A stretch of 64,000 nt of DNA, from the NCBI RefSeq assembly GCF_003151075.1, contig NZ_CP029482.1, positions 4,898,001-4,962,000 on the forward strand, in the 5' to 3' direction. Under the pieces are notes generated by a model. The model searched no databases, was not told the origin of the DNA, and was given only the letters and a program-made list of their open reading frames with translations. Position numbers and translations under genes: made by a program. Shown piece by piece: positions 36,305-46,707 of the stretch (positions within the stretch are counted from its first letter, which is position 1; every line of letters starts with the position of its first letter). The DNA comes from Pseudomonas sp. 31-12. GTDB lineage: Bacteria > Pseudomonadota > Gammaproteobacteria > Pseudomonadales > Pseudomonadaceae.

Positions 36305-38956
36305 TCAGGCTTCACTTTCAAAACCCGGTTGTTCCTGCAATGGCAAGTGCAGCGTGATGCAGGTGCCGCGCCCTTCGATGCCGTCGGCGACGCTGATCCG
36401 ACCGCCGTGGGCACCGACCATACCCTGACAAATCGCCAACCCCAACCCCGTGCCCTGCCCGCCCCGATCACCGCGGGCGGCGGTGTAGAACATGTCGAAA
36501 ATCTTCGCCCGCTCCTCCTCCGGAATTCCCGGCCCTTCGTCGCAGACCGAGAAAAACAGTTCGCTGTCGTCGGCCCCGGCGCGCAATTGCAGTCGACCGT
36601 GGGGCGGAGAAAAGCGCGCGGCGTTTTCCAGCACGTTGACCAGCGCCTGCTCGATCAGCGCGGCATGCACGTACAGCAGCGGTAATTCGGCCGGCACTTC
36701 GGTGCTGACCTGCAATGGCGACAGCACCGCGCGCAGACGGTTGAGCGAGCTGCCGACGATGTCGGCCGGCGACACCCAGTCCCGCGCCAGCTTCAACGCG
36801 CCGTGACCGAGGCGGGTCATGTCCAGCAGGTTTTGAATGTAACGGTCGAGGCGCTCGGCTTCATCGCGGGTGCCTTCGAGCAGTTCGCGGCGATCCTCCA
36901 GCGGGATGGCTTCACCGAGGGCCAACAGGCTGTCGATGCTGCCGCGCATGGAGGTCAGCGGCGTGCGCAAATCGTGGGACACCGACGCCAGCAAGGCGCT
37001 GCGCAGTTGCTCAGTTTCACCGTGCAGGCGCGCCGCTTCCAGGTCCTCGGCCAGTTGCGCGCGGGCCAAGGCCTGCGCCAGCGGCTGACTCAACGCCGTC
37101 AACAAACGCCGACGCTGACCGCTCAAGGTCTGGCCTTCCTTGGCACACACGCCAAGCAACGCCAACGGTCCGTCTTCCACCGACAACGGCCACCACCACC
37201 AACGCCCGAACGGCAGCGTGCCGGTGCCCGCGCCCGCCGGCTGGTCGTGTTGCCAGGCCCAATCGGCGGCGGCGCGTTCGGCTTCGGAAAACTCCAGCGG
37301 GCCACCGGTCTCGACCTTCCAGCCGCCTTGGCCGTCGTGATTGAGCAGGCACAGTTGCAGATCGCTCCAGCCGTTGAGGTGCTGGGCTGCGGCGCTGACC
37401 ACGGCCTGGCGATCGGTGGCGGCGGTGAGTTTGCGCGACAAATCGAGCAGTTCGGTGGTCTCTTCCTGGGTGTCGCGCAGCGCCTGCAATTGCCGCCGTT
37501 GCCGCGCCGCGAGGTTACCGGTGAGGGCTGCCATCAGCAGGAAGAACAGCAAGGTCAGCACGTCTTCTTCGCGCTGGATACTGAAGGAGAAATTCGGCGG
37601 AATGAACAGAAAGTCATAGGTCAGGAACGACAGCGCCGCACAGGCCAGCGCCGGGCCGAGGCTGCTGCGCACCGCCACCAGCAACACGGCGGCGAGGAAC
37701 ACCAGCGAGATATTCGGCAGCGGCAAGACACTCGCCACTGCCCAGGCCAAGGCCGTGGCCAAAACGGTTGCTACCACCGCCAACGCGTAATCGAACCAGA
37801 CCAGCGAATGCGCCGAACGCTGACGCGGCTGATCCTGTTCCTGATCGCTGTCGAGGACGTTGATTTCCAGCCCGCGCGCATCGCGCAGCAAGCGTGACGC
37901 CAGACCGCCACCAAACAACCGCCGACGCAAACGCTGGCGCGACTGACCGACCAACACCAGACTCGCGCGGCGTTCGGCGGCGTGCTGGATCAGGGTTTTC
38001 GCCACCTCGCCGGCACGCAGCAACACCACTTCGCCGCCAAGACGTTCGGCCAGTTGCTGGGCACTTTGCAGGCGCAGGCGCGATTGCTCGTCGCGCACGC
38101 TGCCGTTGTCCACGTGCACCAGGCTCCACGGCAAATGACGACGTTGGGCGACGCGACTGGCGTGACGCACCAGGCGCTCGGCCTGGGCATCACCATCAAT
38201 GCCGACCAGCAGCCGACCGCGCACGGCGGGCGCCGCTTGGCCGAGCTGGCGATAACCCTGGGTCAGGTCATCGTCAACCTGCGCAGCGGCGGTTTGCATC
38301 GCCAGTTCGCGCAGGGCGGTGAGGTTGGTCTGAGTGAAAAAGGCATCGATAGCCGCGCGCGCTTGCTCCGGCACATAGACCTTGCCGTCGCGCAGACGCT
38401 CAAGCAGTTCGCGCGGCGGCAGGTCGATCAGCAGCAGTTCGTAGGCTTCTTGCAGCACCCAGTCCGGCAGGGTTTCGCGAACCTGCACGCCGGTGATCCC
38501 GCGCACTTGATCGTTAAGGCTTTCGAGGTGCTGGACGTTAACCGTGGTGAAGACGTCGATGCCGGCGGCGAGCAGTTCCTGGATGTCTTGCCAGCGTTTG
38601 GCGTGACGGCTGCCAGGAGCGTTGGTGTGAGCCAGTTCGTCCACCAACACCAATTTCGGCTTGGCCGCGAGCAGGCCGTCGAGGTCCATTTCTTCGAGCA
38701 TCACGCCACGGTATTCCGAACGCACCAACGGCTGTTGCGGCAAGCCGCCGAGCAGCGCTTCGGTCTCGGCGCGGCCGTGGGTTTCGACCACGCCGGCGAT
38801 GACTTTCACGCCTTGGCGCAATTGGGTGTGGGCCGCTTGCAGCATGGCGTAGGTCTTGCCGACACCGGGCGCGGCACCGAGAAAAACCTTGAGCCGGCCA
38901 CGGCCATCGCGGGGCAGGTCTGCTAACAGCGCGTCGGCGCGGCCGGAGTCACTCAT
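36305..38956 (-). CDS. kdpD: KdpD potassium-responsive sensor histidine kinase
   Basis: 883 residues. N-terminal KdpD domain with Walker A GAAPGVGKT at 27-35 and VDELAHTNAPGSRHAKRWQD, a Usp-like domain (RGRLLVGIDGDAQAERLVRHA), four membrane helices around 395-495 (IPPNFSFSI loop), a GAF-like segment, then HisKA with ASVSHDLRTPLTSMRGS (the phosphorylated His) and an ATPase domain with GTGLGLAICQG. It senses potassium and ionic strength and controls KdpE. Confidence 0.95.
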   Translation of the reverse strand: MSDSGRADALLADLPRDGRGRLKVFLGAAPGVGKTYAMLQAAHTQLRQGVKVIAGVVETHGRAETEALLGGLPQQPLVRSEYRGVMLEEMDLDGLLAAKPKLVLVDELAHTNAPGSRHAKRWQDIQELLAAGIDVFTTVNVQHLESLNDQVRGITGVQVRETLPDWVLQEAYELLLIDLPPRELLERLRDGKVYVPEQARAAIDAFFTQTNLTALRELAMQTAAAQVDDDLTQGYRQLGQAAPAVRGRLLVGIDGDAQAERLVRHASRVAQRRHLPWSLVHVDNGSVRDEQSRLRLQSAQQLAERLGGEVVLLRAGEVAKTLIQHAAERRASLVLVGQSRQRLRRRLFGGGLASRLLRDARGLEINVLDSDQEQDQPRQRSAHSLVWFDYALAVVATVLATALAWAVASVLPLPNISLVFLAAVLLVAVRSSLGPALACAALSFLTYDFLFIPPNFSFSIQREEDVLTLLFFLLMAALTGNLAARQRRQLQALRDTQEETTELLDLSRKLTAATDRQAVVSAAAQHLNGWSDLQLCLLNHDGQGGWKVETGGPLEFSEAERAAADWAWQHDQPAGAGTGTLPFGRWWWWPLSVEDGPLALLGVCAKEGQTLSGQRRRLLTALSQPLAQALARAQLAEDLEAARLHGETEQLRSALLASVSHDLRTPLTSMRGSIDSLLALGEAIPLEDRRELLEGTRDEAERLDRYIQNLLDMTRLGHGALKLARDWVSPADIVGSSLNRLRAVLSPLQVSTEVPAELPLLYVHAALIEQALVNVLENAARFSPPHGRLQLRAGADDSELFFSVCDEGPGIPEEERAKIFDMFYTAARGDRGGQGTGLGLAICQGMVGAHGGRISVADGIEGRGTCITLHLPLQEQPGFESEA

Positions 38957-39006
38957 GCTTGAAGCTCACTTTATTCAGATGTTGATGTGGTGATTATTCT
39001 GCCGCC

Positions 39007-39070
39007 ATCGCTAGCAGGCTAGCTCCCACATTGAAATACAAACCCCTGTGGGAGCTAGCCTGCTAGCGAT
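39007..39070. repeat. REP-type palindrome between kdpC and kdpD
   Basis: Arms 39007-39030 and 39047-39070 are exact 24-base inverses built on GCTAGCAGGCTAGCTCCCACA. The inner sequence GCTAGC differs from the other REP pairs here. Confidence 0.9.
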
Positions 39071-39086
39071 TGGCCGCACCACCGAT

Positions 39087-39632
39087 TTACAGGTTATCCA
39101 GCGCCATGTTCAACGCCAGCACATTAACCACTGGCGGGCCAACGAGCGGCTGTTCGATATGCGCATCCATCAATTGCTGAAGCGTAGACGCCGGCAGATT
39201 ACGCGCTGCCGCAACACGCGCCAGTTGATAGGCAATCGCCGCTGGTGGCAAGTGCGGATCGAGGCCGCTGCCAGAAGTGGTGAGCATGGCCAATGGCACT
39301 GGCCCCTGACCGGGCACCAGCAGTTTGCTGGCATCGTCAATCACGCGAGTCGCGAGCGCCGGGTTGCTTGGTGAAAGGTTGCTGGCGCTGCTCGATACGG
39401 TGGCAAACGCACCGGCGGAAGGCCGCGGGTGGAACCAGGCATCGCCAACAAAATCCTGGGCAATCAGCGACGAGCCACGGACCTTGCCGTCGGCGTCACG
39501 CACCAGACTGCCATTGGCTTGATCCGGGAACGCGACCTGGGCAACACCGGTGACGACCAAGGGGTAAGCGACGCCGGTGATCAGGGTCATCAGCACGAGC
39601 AGGCTCAGGGCCGGACGTATCATTGTGGACAT
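39087..39632 (-). CDS. kdpC: KdpC subunit of the potassium ATPase
   Basis: 181 residues. A single N-terminal membrane helix ([20 protein letters not shown]) and a periplasmic/peripheral domain with [17 protein letters not shown] and [13 protein letters not shown] are typical. KdpC stabilises the KdpFABC complex. GGAT precedes the ATG. It is separated from kdpB by 220 bases that contain two palindromic blocks, unusual for an operon normally tightly packed. Confidence 0.94.
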   Translation of the reverse strand: MSTMIRPALSLLVLMTLITGVAYPLVVTGVAQVAFPDQANGSLVRDADGKVRGSSLIAQDFVGDAWFHPRPSAGAFATVSSSASNLSPSNPALATRVIDDASKLLVPGQGPVPLAMLTTSGSGLDPHLPPAAIAYQLARVAAARNLPASTLQQLMDAHIEQPLVGPPVVNVLALNMALDNL

Positions 39633-39680
39633 TTCAGAATCCTCGAAATTGGAGAAGTAGTGGGGTGTCAGGGAAATCCA

Positions 39681-39718
39681 CCCCTCACCCCAGCCCTCTC
39701 CCCATGGGGGAGAGGGGA
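39681..39718. repeat. palindromic GC block, copy A (kdpB-kdpC gap)
   Basis: CCCCTCACCCCAGCCCTCTC followed by CCCATGGGGGAGAGGGG, which folds on CTCTCCCCATGGGGGAGAG. A related block lies at 39803-39841 in inverse orientation. Confidence 0.75.
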
Positions 39719-39802
39719 AAGGGAGCCGATCTTTGTGCTGTTCAAAATCTGAGTTCGACTCGGTTTTTCAGGTCGATGTAGCTCCAAGAACACCTCGATC
39801 AG

Positions 39803-39841
39803 TCACCTCTACCCCTTGGGGAGAGGGTTAGGGTGAGGGGT
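39803..39841. repeat. palindromic GC block, copy B (kdpB-kdpC gap)
   Basis: ACCTCTACCCCTTGGGGAGA then GGGTTAGGGTGAGGGG, roughly the inverse of copy A. Together they can form a large hairpin inside the kdp transcript. Confidence 0.75.
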
Positions 39842-39852
39842 CGATTTCAGCC

Positions 39853-41910
39853 TCAAACCAGATGCAACGCCGTCAACAGCATGTCGATGGCCTTGATGCC
39901 CACGAACGGCACCAGTAATCCGCCCAGTCCGTAGATCAGCAGATTGCGGCGTAGCAACGCCGCCGCACTCACGGCCTGCACCCGCACCCCACGCAGCGCC
40001 AGCGGAATCAGCACCACAATGATCAAGGCGTTGAACACGATCGCCGACAGAATCGCGCTCTGCGGACTGGCCAGATGCATGACGTTCAGCACACCCAATT
40101 GCGGGTAGATAGAGGCGAACAACGCCGGCAGGATCGCGAAGTATTTGGCCACGTCGTTGGCGATGGAAAACGTCGTCAGCGCACCACGGGTCACCAGCAA
40201 TTCCTTACCGATCTGCACCACGTCCAGCAACTTGGTCGGGTCGCTGTCGAGGTCGACCATGTTCGCCGCCTCGCGCGCCGCTTGCGTGCCATCGTTCATC
40301 GCCATGCCGACGTCAGCCTGGGCCAGGGCCGGGGCGTCGTTGGCGCCGTCGCCGCACATGGCAACCAGGCGGCCGTCGTTCTGTTCGTGGCGAATACGCG
40401 CCAGCTTTTTCTCTGGCGTGGCTTCGGCCAGCACGTCATCGACGCCTGCTTCGGCGGCAATCGCCGCAGCGGTCAGCGGATTGTCGCCAGTCACCATGAC
40501 CGTGCGGATCCCCAGTTTGCGCAGCTCGGCGAAACGCTCGCGGATGCCGGGCTTGACCACGTCCTTGAGGTGAATCACGCCGAGCAATTTACCCTCGGCA
40601 CACACCAGCAAGGGTGTGCCGCCGCTCTGGGCGATCTTGTCGATTTCCCGGGACAGGGCCGGGGCCAGATCGGCGCGTTTCAGGCCGACGAACGCCAGCA
40701 GCGAATCGACCGCGCCTTTGCGATACACGCGACCTTGATAGTCAACACCGGACAAGCGGGTTTCGGCGCTGAACGGCACAGCGGTCAACACGTCAGCGGA
40801 AGGCTCAGGTTGCGGGTGAATCCCACGCAGGTATTCGACGATGGACTTGCCTTCGGCGGTGTCATCGGCCAGCGACGCGAACAACGCACCTTCGGCCAGC
40901 TCCTTGGCGGTCACGCCAGGCGCTGCATAAACAGCGGTGCAGCGACGGTTACCGAAAGTGATGGTGCCGGTCTTGTCCAGCAGCAGGACGTGTACGTCCC
41001 CCGCCGCTTCCACGGCGCGACCGGATTTGGCAATGACGTTCAGACGCACCAGACGGTCCATCCCGGCGATACCGATGGCGGACAGCAAGCCGCCAATGGT
41101 GGTCGGAATCAGCGTGACCAACAACGCCACCAGGAACACCAGCGGCAGGCTGCCGTTGGCGAAGTGGGCGAACGGTTGCAGGGTGACGACCACCAGCAGG
41201 AAGATCAGGGTCAGGCCGATCAGCAGGATGTCGAGCGCCACTTCGTTCGGGGTTTTCTGGCGTTTGGCGCCTTCGACCAGGGCGATCATGCGGTCCAGTG
41301 TCGATTCGCCCGGGTTGGCGGTGATCTTCACCAACAGCCAGTCAGAGACCAGGCGGGTGTTGCCAGTGACGGCCGAACGGTCGCCGCCGGACTCACGAAT
41401 CACTGGCGCGGATTCGCCGGTGATCGCCGCTTCGTTGACGGCTGCAATACCTTCGATGACCTCGCCGTCGCCGGGGATCATTTCCCCGGCTTCGACACGC
41501 ACCACATCGCCCTTGCGCAGGCTGGTGGCGGGCACCACTTGAAAGGTACCGTTGCTGGTTTTGCGGCGGGCGCTCAAGCCTTCGCTGCCGGCCTTGAGGC
41601 TGTCGGCACGGGCCTTGCCGCGACCTTCGGCCAGGGCTTCGGCGAAGTTGGCAAAGAGCACGGTGAACCACAACCACAGCGCGATTTGCGCAGCGACGAA
41701 GGTCGGCACGGTGCTGTCGGGAATGAAGCACAGCACGGTGGTCAGGATCGCGGTCAGTTCGACCACCAGCATCACTGGCGCACGCTGCAATTGCCGTGGG
41801 TCGAGCTTGACGAAAGCTTGCACCAGCGCCGGGCGCCACAGGGCCGAGATCGCGGTTTTTGGCTGTTCCGTCGCCTTGACGGCCGCCGGTTTATTTACAG
41901 GCATATTCAT
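39853..41910 (-). CDS. kdpB: KdpB ATPase subunit
   Basis: 685 residues. P-type ATPase marks: TGES near 164, DKTGT with the phosphorylated Asp at about 312, and [16 protein letters not shown] in the hinge. KdpB powers potassium uptake through KdpA. Three near-adjacent ATG codons exist (41913, 41910, 41904); GGAG stands best spaced from 41910. It begins 10 bases after kdpA. Confidence 0.96.
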   Translation of the reverse strand: MNMPVNKPAAVKATEQPKTAISALWRPALVQAFVKLDPRQLQRAPVMLVVELTAILTTVLCFIPDSTVPTFVAAQIALWLWFTVLFANFAEALAEGRGKARADSLKAGSEGLSARRKTSNGTFQVVPATSLRKGDVVRVEAGEMIPGDGEVIEGIAAVNEAAITGESAPVIRESGGDRSAVTGNTRLVSDWLLVKITANPGESTLDRMIALVEGAKRQKTPNEVALDILLIGLTLIFLLVVVTLQPFAHFANGSLPLVFLVALLVTLIPTTIGGLLSAIGIAGMDRLVRLNVIAKSGRAVEAAGDVHVLLLDKTGTITFGNRRCTAVYAAPGVTAKELAEGALFASLADDTAEGKSIVEYLRGIHPQPEPSADVLTAVPFSAETRLSGVDYQGRVYRKGAVDSLLAFVGLKRADLAPALSREIDKIAQSGGTPLLVCAEGKLLGVIHLKDVVKPGIRERFAELRKLGIRTVMVTGDNPLTAAAIAAEAGVDDVLAEATPEKKLARIRHEQNDGRLVAMCGDGANDAPALAQADVGMAMNDGTQAAREAANMVDLDSDPTKLLDVVQIGKELLVTRGALTTFSIANDVAKYFAILPALFASIYPQLGVLNVMHLASPQSAILSAIVFNALIIVVLIPLALRGVRVQAVSAAALLRRNLLIYGLGGLLVPFVGIKAIDMLLTALHLV

Positions 41911-41920
41911 CATTGACTCC

Positions 41921-43615
41921 TTAGAAGCCCATGCTCAGGTGTTCAGCGATAGGACCCAGCGCCAACGCCGGCAGGAAGGTCAAACCACCCACCAACAAGA
42001 TGGTCACGGTCAGCAGGACCACGAACATCGGACCATGGGTCGGAAAGCTGTTCTGGCCGATTGGTGCGGTTTTCTTCATCGCAAGGCTGCCGGCCAACGC
42101 CAACACCGGAAGGATGTAACCGAAGCGACCGATCAACATGCCCAGTCCCAGCATCAGGTTGTGGAACGCTGTGTTAGCACCGAAGCCGCCGAAGGCCGAA
42201 CCGTTGTTGGCACCGGCCGAGGTGTAGGCGTACAGCAACTGGCTGAAACCGTGGGCACCGGGGTTGCTCACCGCCGCTACCGGACCGGGCAGGCTCGCGG
42301 CAATCGCGCCAAGCACCAGCACGCCGAGCGGCATCACCAGCAAGGTCACCACCAGCAACTGGACTTCCCTGGCTTGCAGTTTCTTGCCGAGGTATTCCGG
42401 CGTGCGGCCGATCATCAGGCCGGCTAGGAACACCGCGATCAACACGTTAAGCAACATGCCGTAGAGCCCGGCACCGACGCCGCCGAAGATCACTTCGCCA
42501 ACCATCATGTTGACCAATGCGACCATGCCACTGAGCGGGTTGAGACTGTCGTGCATGCCGTTGACCGAACCATTGGACGCCGCCGTGGTGGTCACCGACC
42601 ACAGCACGGTGGCGGTGGTGCCGAAGCGCGCTTCCTTGCCTTCCAGCGGTGCGGTCTGTTCGACGGCGACATTGTTCAGGGTCGGATTGGGTTGGTATTC
42701 AGCCCACAACGAGGTCGCGCCGCCGATCAGGAACAGCGCCAGCATGCAGGCGATGATCGCGCGACTCTGACGCAGGTCTTTCACGTAGTGGCCGAAGGTG
42801 AACACCAGCGCGGCCGGGATCAGAATGATCGAGCCAACTTCAAACAAGTTGCTCCACGCCGTCGGGTTCTCGAACGGGTGCGCCGAGTTGACGCCGAAGA
42901 AGCCACCGCCGTTGGTGCCCAGTTGTTTGATCGCAATCTGGCTGGCAGCCGGACCGAGCGGGATCACCTGATCGACGCCTTGCATCGTCACGGCATTCAC
43001 GTACTGCGCGAAGGTTTGCGGCACACCCTGCCAGACCAGGTACAGCGCCAGCAGCAGGCACAGCGGCAACAGGCCGTAGAGGGTGGCGCGGGTCATGTCG
43101 ACCCAGAAGTTGCCCAGGGTCTTGGTCGATTTGCGACCGATACCGCGACACAGCGCAACCAATACCGCCAGGCCGGTGGCGGCGCTGACGAAGTTCTGCA
43201 CGGTGAGGCCGACCATCTGGCTCAGGTAGCTCAGGGACGCTTCACCGCTGTAAGACTGCCAGTTGGTGTTGGTCATGAAACTGACGGCGGTGTTGAACGC
43301 TTGGGTCCACTCCAGACCCGGCAGGTTTTGCGGGTTGAGTGGCAAGTGCGCCTGGAACAACAGGATCACGAACAACAGCAAAAAGCCCGCGAGGTTGAAG
43401 GCGAGCAAGGCCAGGGCGTACTTCTGCCAGCTCTGTTCGGCCTGCGGATCAACGCCGGCCACCCGATAACAACCACGTTCCACCGGTCCGAGGATCGGCG
43501 AAAGCCAGGTGCGCTGGCCTTCCATGACCTTGTAGTAAAACCGCCCAAGGAACGGTGCCGGGATCAGCACCACGGCAAAGAAGGCCAGGATCAGCCAATA
43601 GTCATAACTGTGCAT
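41921..43615 (-). CDS. kdpA: KdpA potassium-translocating subunit
   Basis: 564 residues, about ten membrane helices. Selectivity-filter-like loops are visible, including [19 protein letters not shown] and [15 protein letters not shown]. Start 43615 ([13 protein letters not shown]) follows GGAGCGG; a longer upstream reading is not supported. KdpA is a channel-like subunit of the SKT superfamily and works with KdpB and KdpC. Confidence 0.96.
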   Translation of the reverse strand: MHSYDYWLILAFFAVVLIPAPFLGRFYYKVMEGQRTWLSPILGPVERGCYRVAGVDPQAEQSWQKYALALLAFNLAGFLLLFVILLFQAHLPLNPQNLPGLEWTQAFNTAVSFMTNTNWQSYSGEASLSYLSQMVGLTVQNFVSAATGLAVLVALCRGIGRKSTKTLGNFWVDMTRATLYGLLPLCLLLALYLVWQGVPQTFAQYVNAVTMQGVDQVIPLGPAASQIAIKQLGTNGGGFFGVNSAHPFENPTAWSNLFEVGSIILIPAALVFTFGHYVKDLRQSRAIIACMLALFLIGGATSLWAEYQPNPTLNNVAVEQTAPLEGKEARFGTTATVLWSVTTTAASNGSVNGMHDSLNPLSGMVALVNMMVGEVIFGGVGAGLYGMLLNVLIAVFLAGLMIGRTPEYLGKKLQAREVQLLVVTLLVMPLGVLVLGAIAASLPGPVAAVSNPGAHGFSQLLYAYTSAGANNGSAFGGFGANTAFHNLMLGLGMLIGRFGYILPVLALAGSLAMKKTAPIGQNSFPTHGPMFVVLLTVTILLVGGLTFLPALALGPIAEHLSMGF

Positions 43616-43623
43616 AGCCGCTC

Positions 43624-43713
43624 CTAGTTCCGGTCCGCGCGCAACAGCGCAACCAACAGATAAATGAACAGCCCCACTGCCAATAGCAGTGACACCCCGT
43701 CCAGAACGCTCAT
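43624..43713 (-). CDS. kdpF: KdpF small membrane subunit
   Basis: A 29-residue peptide, MSVLDGVSLLLAVGLFIYLL then VALLRADRN, one membrane helix, located 8 bases before kdpA as in other kdp operons. It stabilises the Kdp complex. GGAGAA precedes the ATG. It is the first gene of the operon, so the kdp promoter must lie just above 43713. Confidence 0.92.
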   Translation of the reverse strand: MSVLDGVSLLLAVGLFIYLLVALLRADRN

Positions 43714-44139
43714 GGAAGTTCTCCGTGTTACGGCGTATTGCCGCGTGTGGAGTCATTGTCGGCAGGGAGGCTGTAAAGGAACGAGACCAAGGGTGTTGGC
43801 TGTGCATAAAGAAAGCGTAAAGAGTGGGTTTATGCGGGCGTTACAGCAGATTTTTGCAGCGCCTGTCCGGGCCTCATCGCGGGCAAGCCCGGCTCCCACA
43901 GGTTCAGTGGTGGAGTCGGATTCGGAGATTGACTCAGATCCCTGTGGGAGCGTGGCTTGCCCGCGATGGCGGCAGGCCAGACAACATCGCACCCAACTGG
44001 CGCAACAAAATGCGTACCTCCAGTGCCGAACATCCCCGATACGACACCTTTTTACGCTTTACGACTGCCATCACAACACTGGCACGCCCACTGCAAACGC
44101 CCTCCCCGAAGCTGTCCAAACCGTTCAGGGAGCAAACGC
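43714..44139. repeat. kdp/permease intergenic region with REP pair
   Basis: A 426-base region between divergent transcripts. An inverted pair at 43870-43902 and 43939-43970 (CTCATCGCGGGCAAGCCCGG, and GTGGGAGCGTGGCTTGCCCG) occupies the centre. The part next to kdpF should carry the KdpE-controlled promoter, and the part next to the permease its own promoter, but I cannot assign boxes with confidence. Confidence 0.8.
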
Positions 44140-45504
44140 ATGAACACACAACTCAAACCCACGCTGGGCACACTGCACCTGTGGGGCATTGCGGTCGGGC
44201 TGGTGATTTCCGGTGAGTATTTCGGCTGGAGTTACGGCTGGGGCGTGGCCGGGACACTCGGGTTCCTGGTGACCTCGTTCATGGTCGCCACGATGTACAC
44301 CTGCTTTATCTTCAGTTTCACCGAGCTGACGACGGCGATTCCCCATGCCGGCGGCCCTTTTGCCTACAGCCGTCGCGCCTTTGGTGAGAAAGGCGGATTG
44401 ATCGCCGGGCTGGCGACGCTGATCGAGTTCGTCTTCGCCCCGCCGGCGATTGCCTTGGCTATCGGTGCTTACCTGAATGTGCAATTCCCCGCCCTCGACC
44501 CGAAACACGCAGCGGTCGGCGCCTACATCGTGTTCATGGGCCTGAACATTCTCGGCGTGAAACTGGCCGCGACCTTCGAGTTGGTTGTCTGCGTATTGGC
44601 CGTGGCGGAACTTCTGGTGTTCATGGGCGTGGTCGCGCCGGCCTTCAGCTTCAGCAACTTTGCCCTGAATGGCTGGGCCGGCTCCGATGTGTTCGGGGCA
44701 CCAGCGATTGCCGGGATGTTCGCGGCGATTCCATTCGCCATCTGGTTCTTTCTCGCCATCGAGGGCGCAGCGATGGCGGCCGAAGAAGCCAAGGACCCGA
44801 AACGTACGATCCCGAAGGCCTACATCAGCGGCATTCTGACCCTGGTATTGCTGGCCATGGGAGTGATGTTCTTCGCCGGCGGCGTCGGCGACTGGCGCAC
44901 CCTGTCGAACATCAACGACCCGCTGCCACAGGCCATGAAAACCGTGGTCGGCGAAAGCTCGGGCTGGTTGCACATGCTGGTGTGGATCGGCCTGTTCGGC
45001 CTGGTGGCGAGTTTCCACGGAATCATCCTCGGCTACTCGCGGCAGTTCTTCGCCCTCGCCCGCGCCGGTTACCTGCCGGCCTCGCTGGCCAAACTGTCGC
45101 GCTTCCAGACCCCGCACCGGGCCATCATTGCCGGCGGTGTCATTGGTATCGCAGCGATCTACAGCGACGGCCTGATCAACCTCGGAGGCATGACGCTGAC
45201 TGCGGCGATGATCACCATGGCGGTGTTCGGCGCAATCGTGATGTACATCATGAGCATGCTCAGCCTGTTCAAGCTGCGTAAGACCGAGCCGAACCTGGAG
45301 CGCACCTTCCGCGCACCGTGTTATCCGTTGGTGCCGATGATTGCGTTGGTGCTGGCGGTGGTGTGCCTGGTGGCGATGGCCTGGTTCAACACCTTGATCG
45401 GGTTGATCTTCGTTGGCTTTATGGCGGTGGGTTTCGTGTACTTCATGCTCACGGCGCAATTGCGTGCCGATGCGCCGGCAGACGCGATGTTGACCGGCCT
45501 GTAA
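44140..45504 (+). CDS. eat: ethanolamine permease-type APC transporter
   Basis: 454 residues from ATG 44140 after GGGAGC. About twelve membrane helices; the first contains GLVISGEYFGWSYGWGVAG, characteristic of the ethanolamine permease branch of the amino acid-polyamine family, and HAGGPFAYSRRAFGEKGG follows. It would import ethanolamine across the inner membrane. No ethanolamine ammonia-lyase genes lie beside it here, so the substrate assignment rests on the sequence alone. Confidence 0.82.
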   Translation: MNTQLKPTLGTLHLWGIAVGLVISGEYFGWSYGWGVAGTLGFLVTSFMVATMYTCFIFSFTELTTAIPHAGGPFAYSRRAFGEKGGLIAGLATLIEFVFAPPAIALAIGAYLNVQFPALDPKHAAVGAYIVFMGLNILGVKLAATFELVVCVLAVAELLVFMGVVAPAFSFSNFALNGWAGSDVFGAPAIAGMFAAIPFAIWFFLAIEGAAMAAEEAKDPKRTIPKAYISGILTLVLLAMGVMFFAGGVGDWRTLSNINDPLPQAMKTVVGESSGWLHMLVWIGLFGLVASFHGIILGYSRQFFALARAGYLPASLAKLSRFQTPHRAIIAGGVIGIAAIYSDGLINLGGMTLTAAMITMAVFGAIVMYIMSMLSLFKLRKTEPNLERTFRAPCYPLVPMIALVLAVVCLVAMAWFNTLIGLIFVGFMAVGFVYFMLTAQLRADAPADAMLTGL

Positions 45505-45627
45505 TCAGCCAAGTGCGGCAGTCATATCAGGCATAGAATTGAACCACTGCGAAATGAAATCGCTCAAAGTGGTATGCACGATCGATTGGCGAAACCCGCC
45601 AATCGGCCTGCCCTCAAGGAGAGCCCT

Positions 45628-45795
45628 ATGCCCTGGTATGCCTGGTTGATTCTGGTCGTTGCAATCGGCTCGATCGTTGGTGGTTTGATGATGCTGCGTG
45701 ATACCGCCAACAAGGTCGAACTGACCGAAGAGCAACGTAAACGCGTCGCTGAGCGCAACGCGGAAGCGGACGCCAAGGATGCGCAGGACCGCTAA
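45628..45795 (+). CDS. DUF2897 small membrane protein
   Basis: 55 residues after AAGGAG. One membrane helix (WYAWLILVVAIGSIVGGLMML) followed by a charged helix (VELTEEQRKRVAERNAEAD). This matches the small DUF2897 family common in Pseudomonas; function unknown. Confidence 0.85.
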   Translation: MPWYAWLILVVAIGSIVGGLMMLRDTANKVELTEEQRKRVAERNAEADAKDAQDR

Positions 45796-45800
45796 ACCAA

Positions 45801-45833
45801 AAACCCTGTCATTCTGATCGAATGACAGGGTTT
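45801..45833. terminator. bidirectional intrinsic terminator
   Basis: AAACCCTGTCATT / AATGACAGGGTTT, an exact 13-base stem with loop CTGATCG, between the convergent DUF2897 and DUF1989 genes. Confidence 0.93.
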
Positions 45834-45840
45834 GGCGTTT

Positions 45841-46692
45841 CTACTTTTCCCAGTCTGCCTTGGCAATATGCAGGCCATGCAACCCTTTGTACGCCGCACG
45901 TTCGGGCTGGCTCCAGCCCTCGAGCAACGCATCCTCCAACCGATAAATCTCCACCCCCAGCGGGCGACAGACGCTCAGCGGATCCTGCGCATCCGGTCCC
46001 CACATCGCCAGCGAGAGATCCCCTCCCGGACAGGTCGACAGCGCACACAGCAAATCGATCTCGGCAAAGAACTCCAGGTAATCGCCCTTCTGCGCCGGAC
46101 AGGCTTTCATGAAATACATGTCGTCATGGTTCAGGCCGGTGCACTGAAAAATGTTCAGCACGTCATGCACGTCGAACTCAGTCAGGCCATGGGGCAACAC
46201 GGCGCGTGTCAGGTTGGAGTGGCAGTGATGATGAAAATCCTCGCCGGTGAGCATTTTATTCACATAGGGATCGCAGCGAGTGCCGAGCAAATCGTGCAAA
46301 CGACCGCCATGTTCGTCAATGCCGTAACCGGCCAGGCTGTCGTCGGTGATGGTCACCAGCGGCCGCAAGAAAGGCAGGTTCGACCAGAGCCGGTCATGGG
46401 TGCTGACATGGGCGCCCTGCAACTGCCGGGTGCGCGCCGCCCACAGACGCTCGCGCGGATCGTTGGCATTCCAGACATTGAAATCGCCGACTTGCGGGCC
46501 GACCGGCGTGGTCACGCGAAACACATGCCCGGCCGGCACGTTCCAAGCGCGCCCGGTACGGATCGGCACCTCAAATGACTCGATCAGCGTCCGGCCGTCC
46601 TTGTTGTCGCGGATCCGTTCATAGAAGGCTTTGTCCACCTGCAAGGCCGAGCCTTTGCTGACTTGATAGGCCGCGGGATAGTCTTTGTACAT
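45841..46692 (-). CDS. DUF1989 urea carboxylase-associated-type protein
   Basis: 283 residues from ATG 46692 with GAGGA upstream. The family features are present: AGHVFRVTTPVGPQVGDFNVWN, HCHSNLTRAV with metal-ligand-like histidines, and CPGGDLSLAMWG. DUF1989 proteins accompany urea or guanidine carboxylase genes, or stand alone as here. The GntR gene directly upstream (15 bases) suggests a two-gene unit. Confidence 0.85.
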   Translation of the reverse strand: MYKDYPAAYQVSKGSALQVDKAFYERIRDNKDGRTLIESFEVPIRTGRAWNVPAGHVFRVTTPVGPQVGDFNVWNANDPRERLWAARTRQLQGAHVSTHDRLWSNLPFLRPLVTITDDSLAGYGIDEHGGRLHDLLGTRCDPYVNKMLTGEDFHHHCHSNLTRAVLPHGLTEFDVHDVLNIFQCTGLNHDDMYFMKACPAQKGDYLEFFAEIDLLCALSTCPGGDLSLAMWGPDAQDPLSVCRPLGVEIYRLEDALLEGWSQPERAAYKGLHGLHIAKADWEK

Positions 46693-46707
46693 GGCACAAA
46701 TCCTCAA

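Noticed and set aside
37982..38926. Plus-strand 314-codon frame over kdpD
   Set aside because: Antisense shadow of the conserved KdpD N-terminal domain; no ribosome site or family features.
40075..41916. Long open frame of about 600 codons on the plus strand inside kdpB
   Set aside because: It is the antisense shadow of a high-G+C gene. kdpB on the other strand has all P-type ATPase motifs, while the plus-strand protein is His/Gln/Arg-rich and matches no family.
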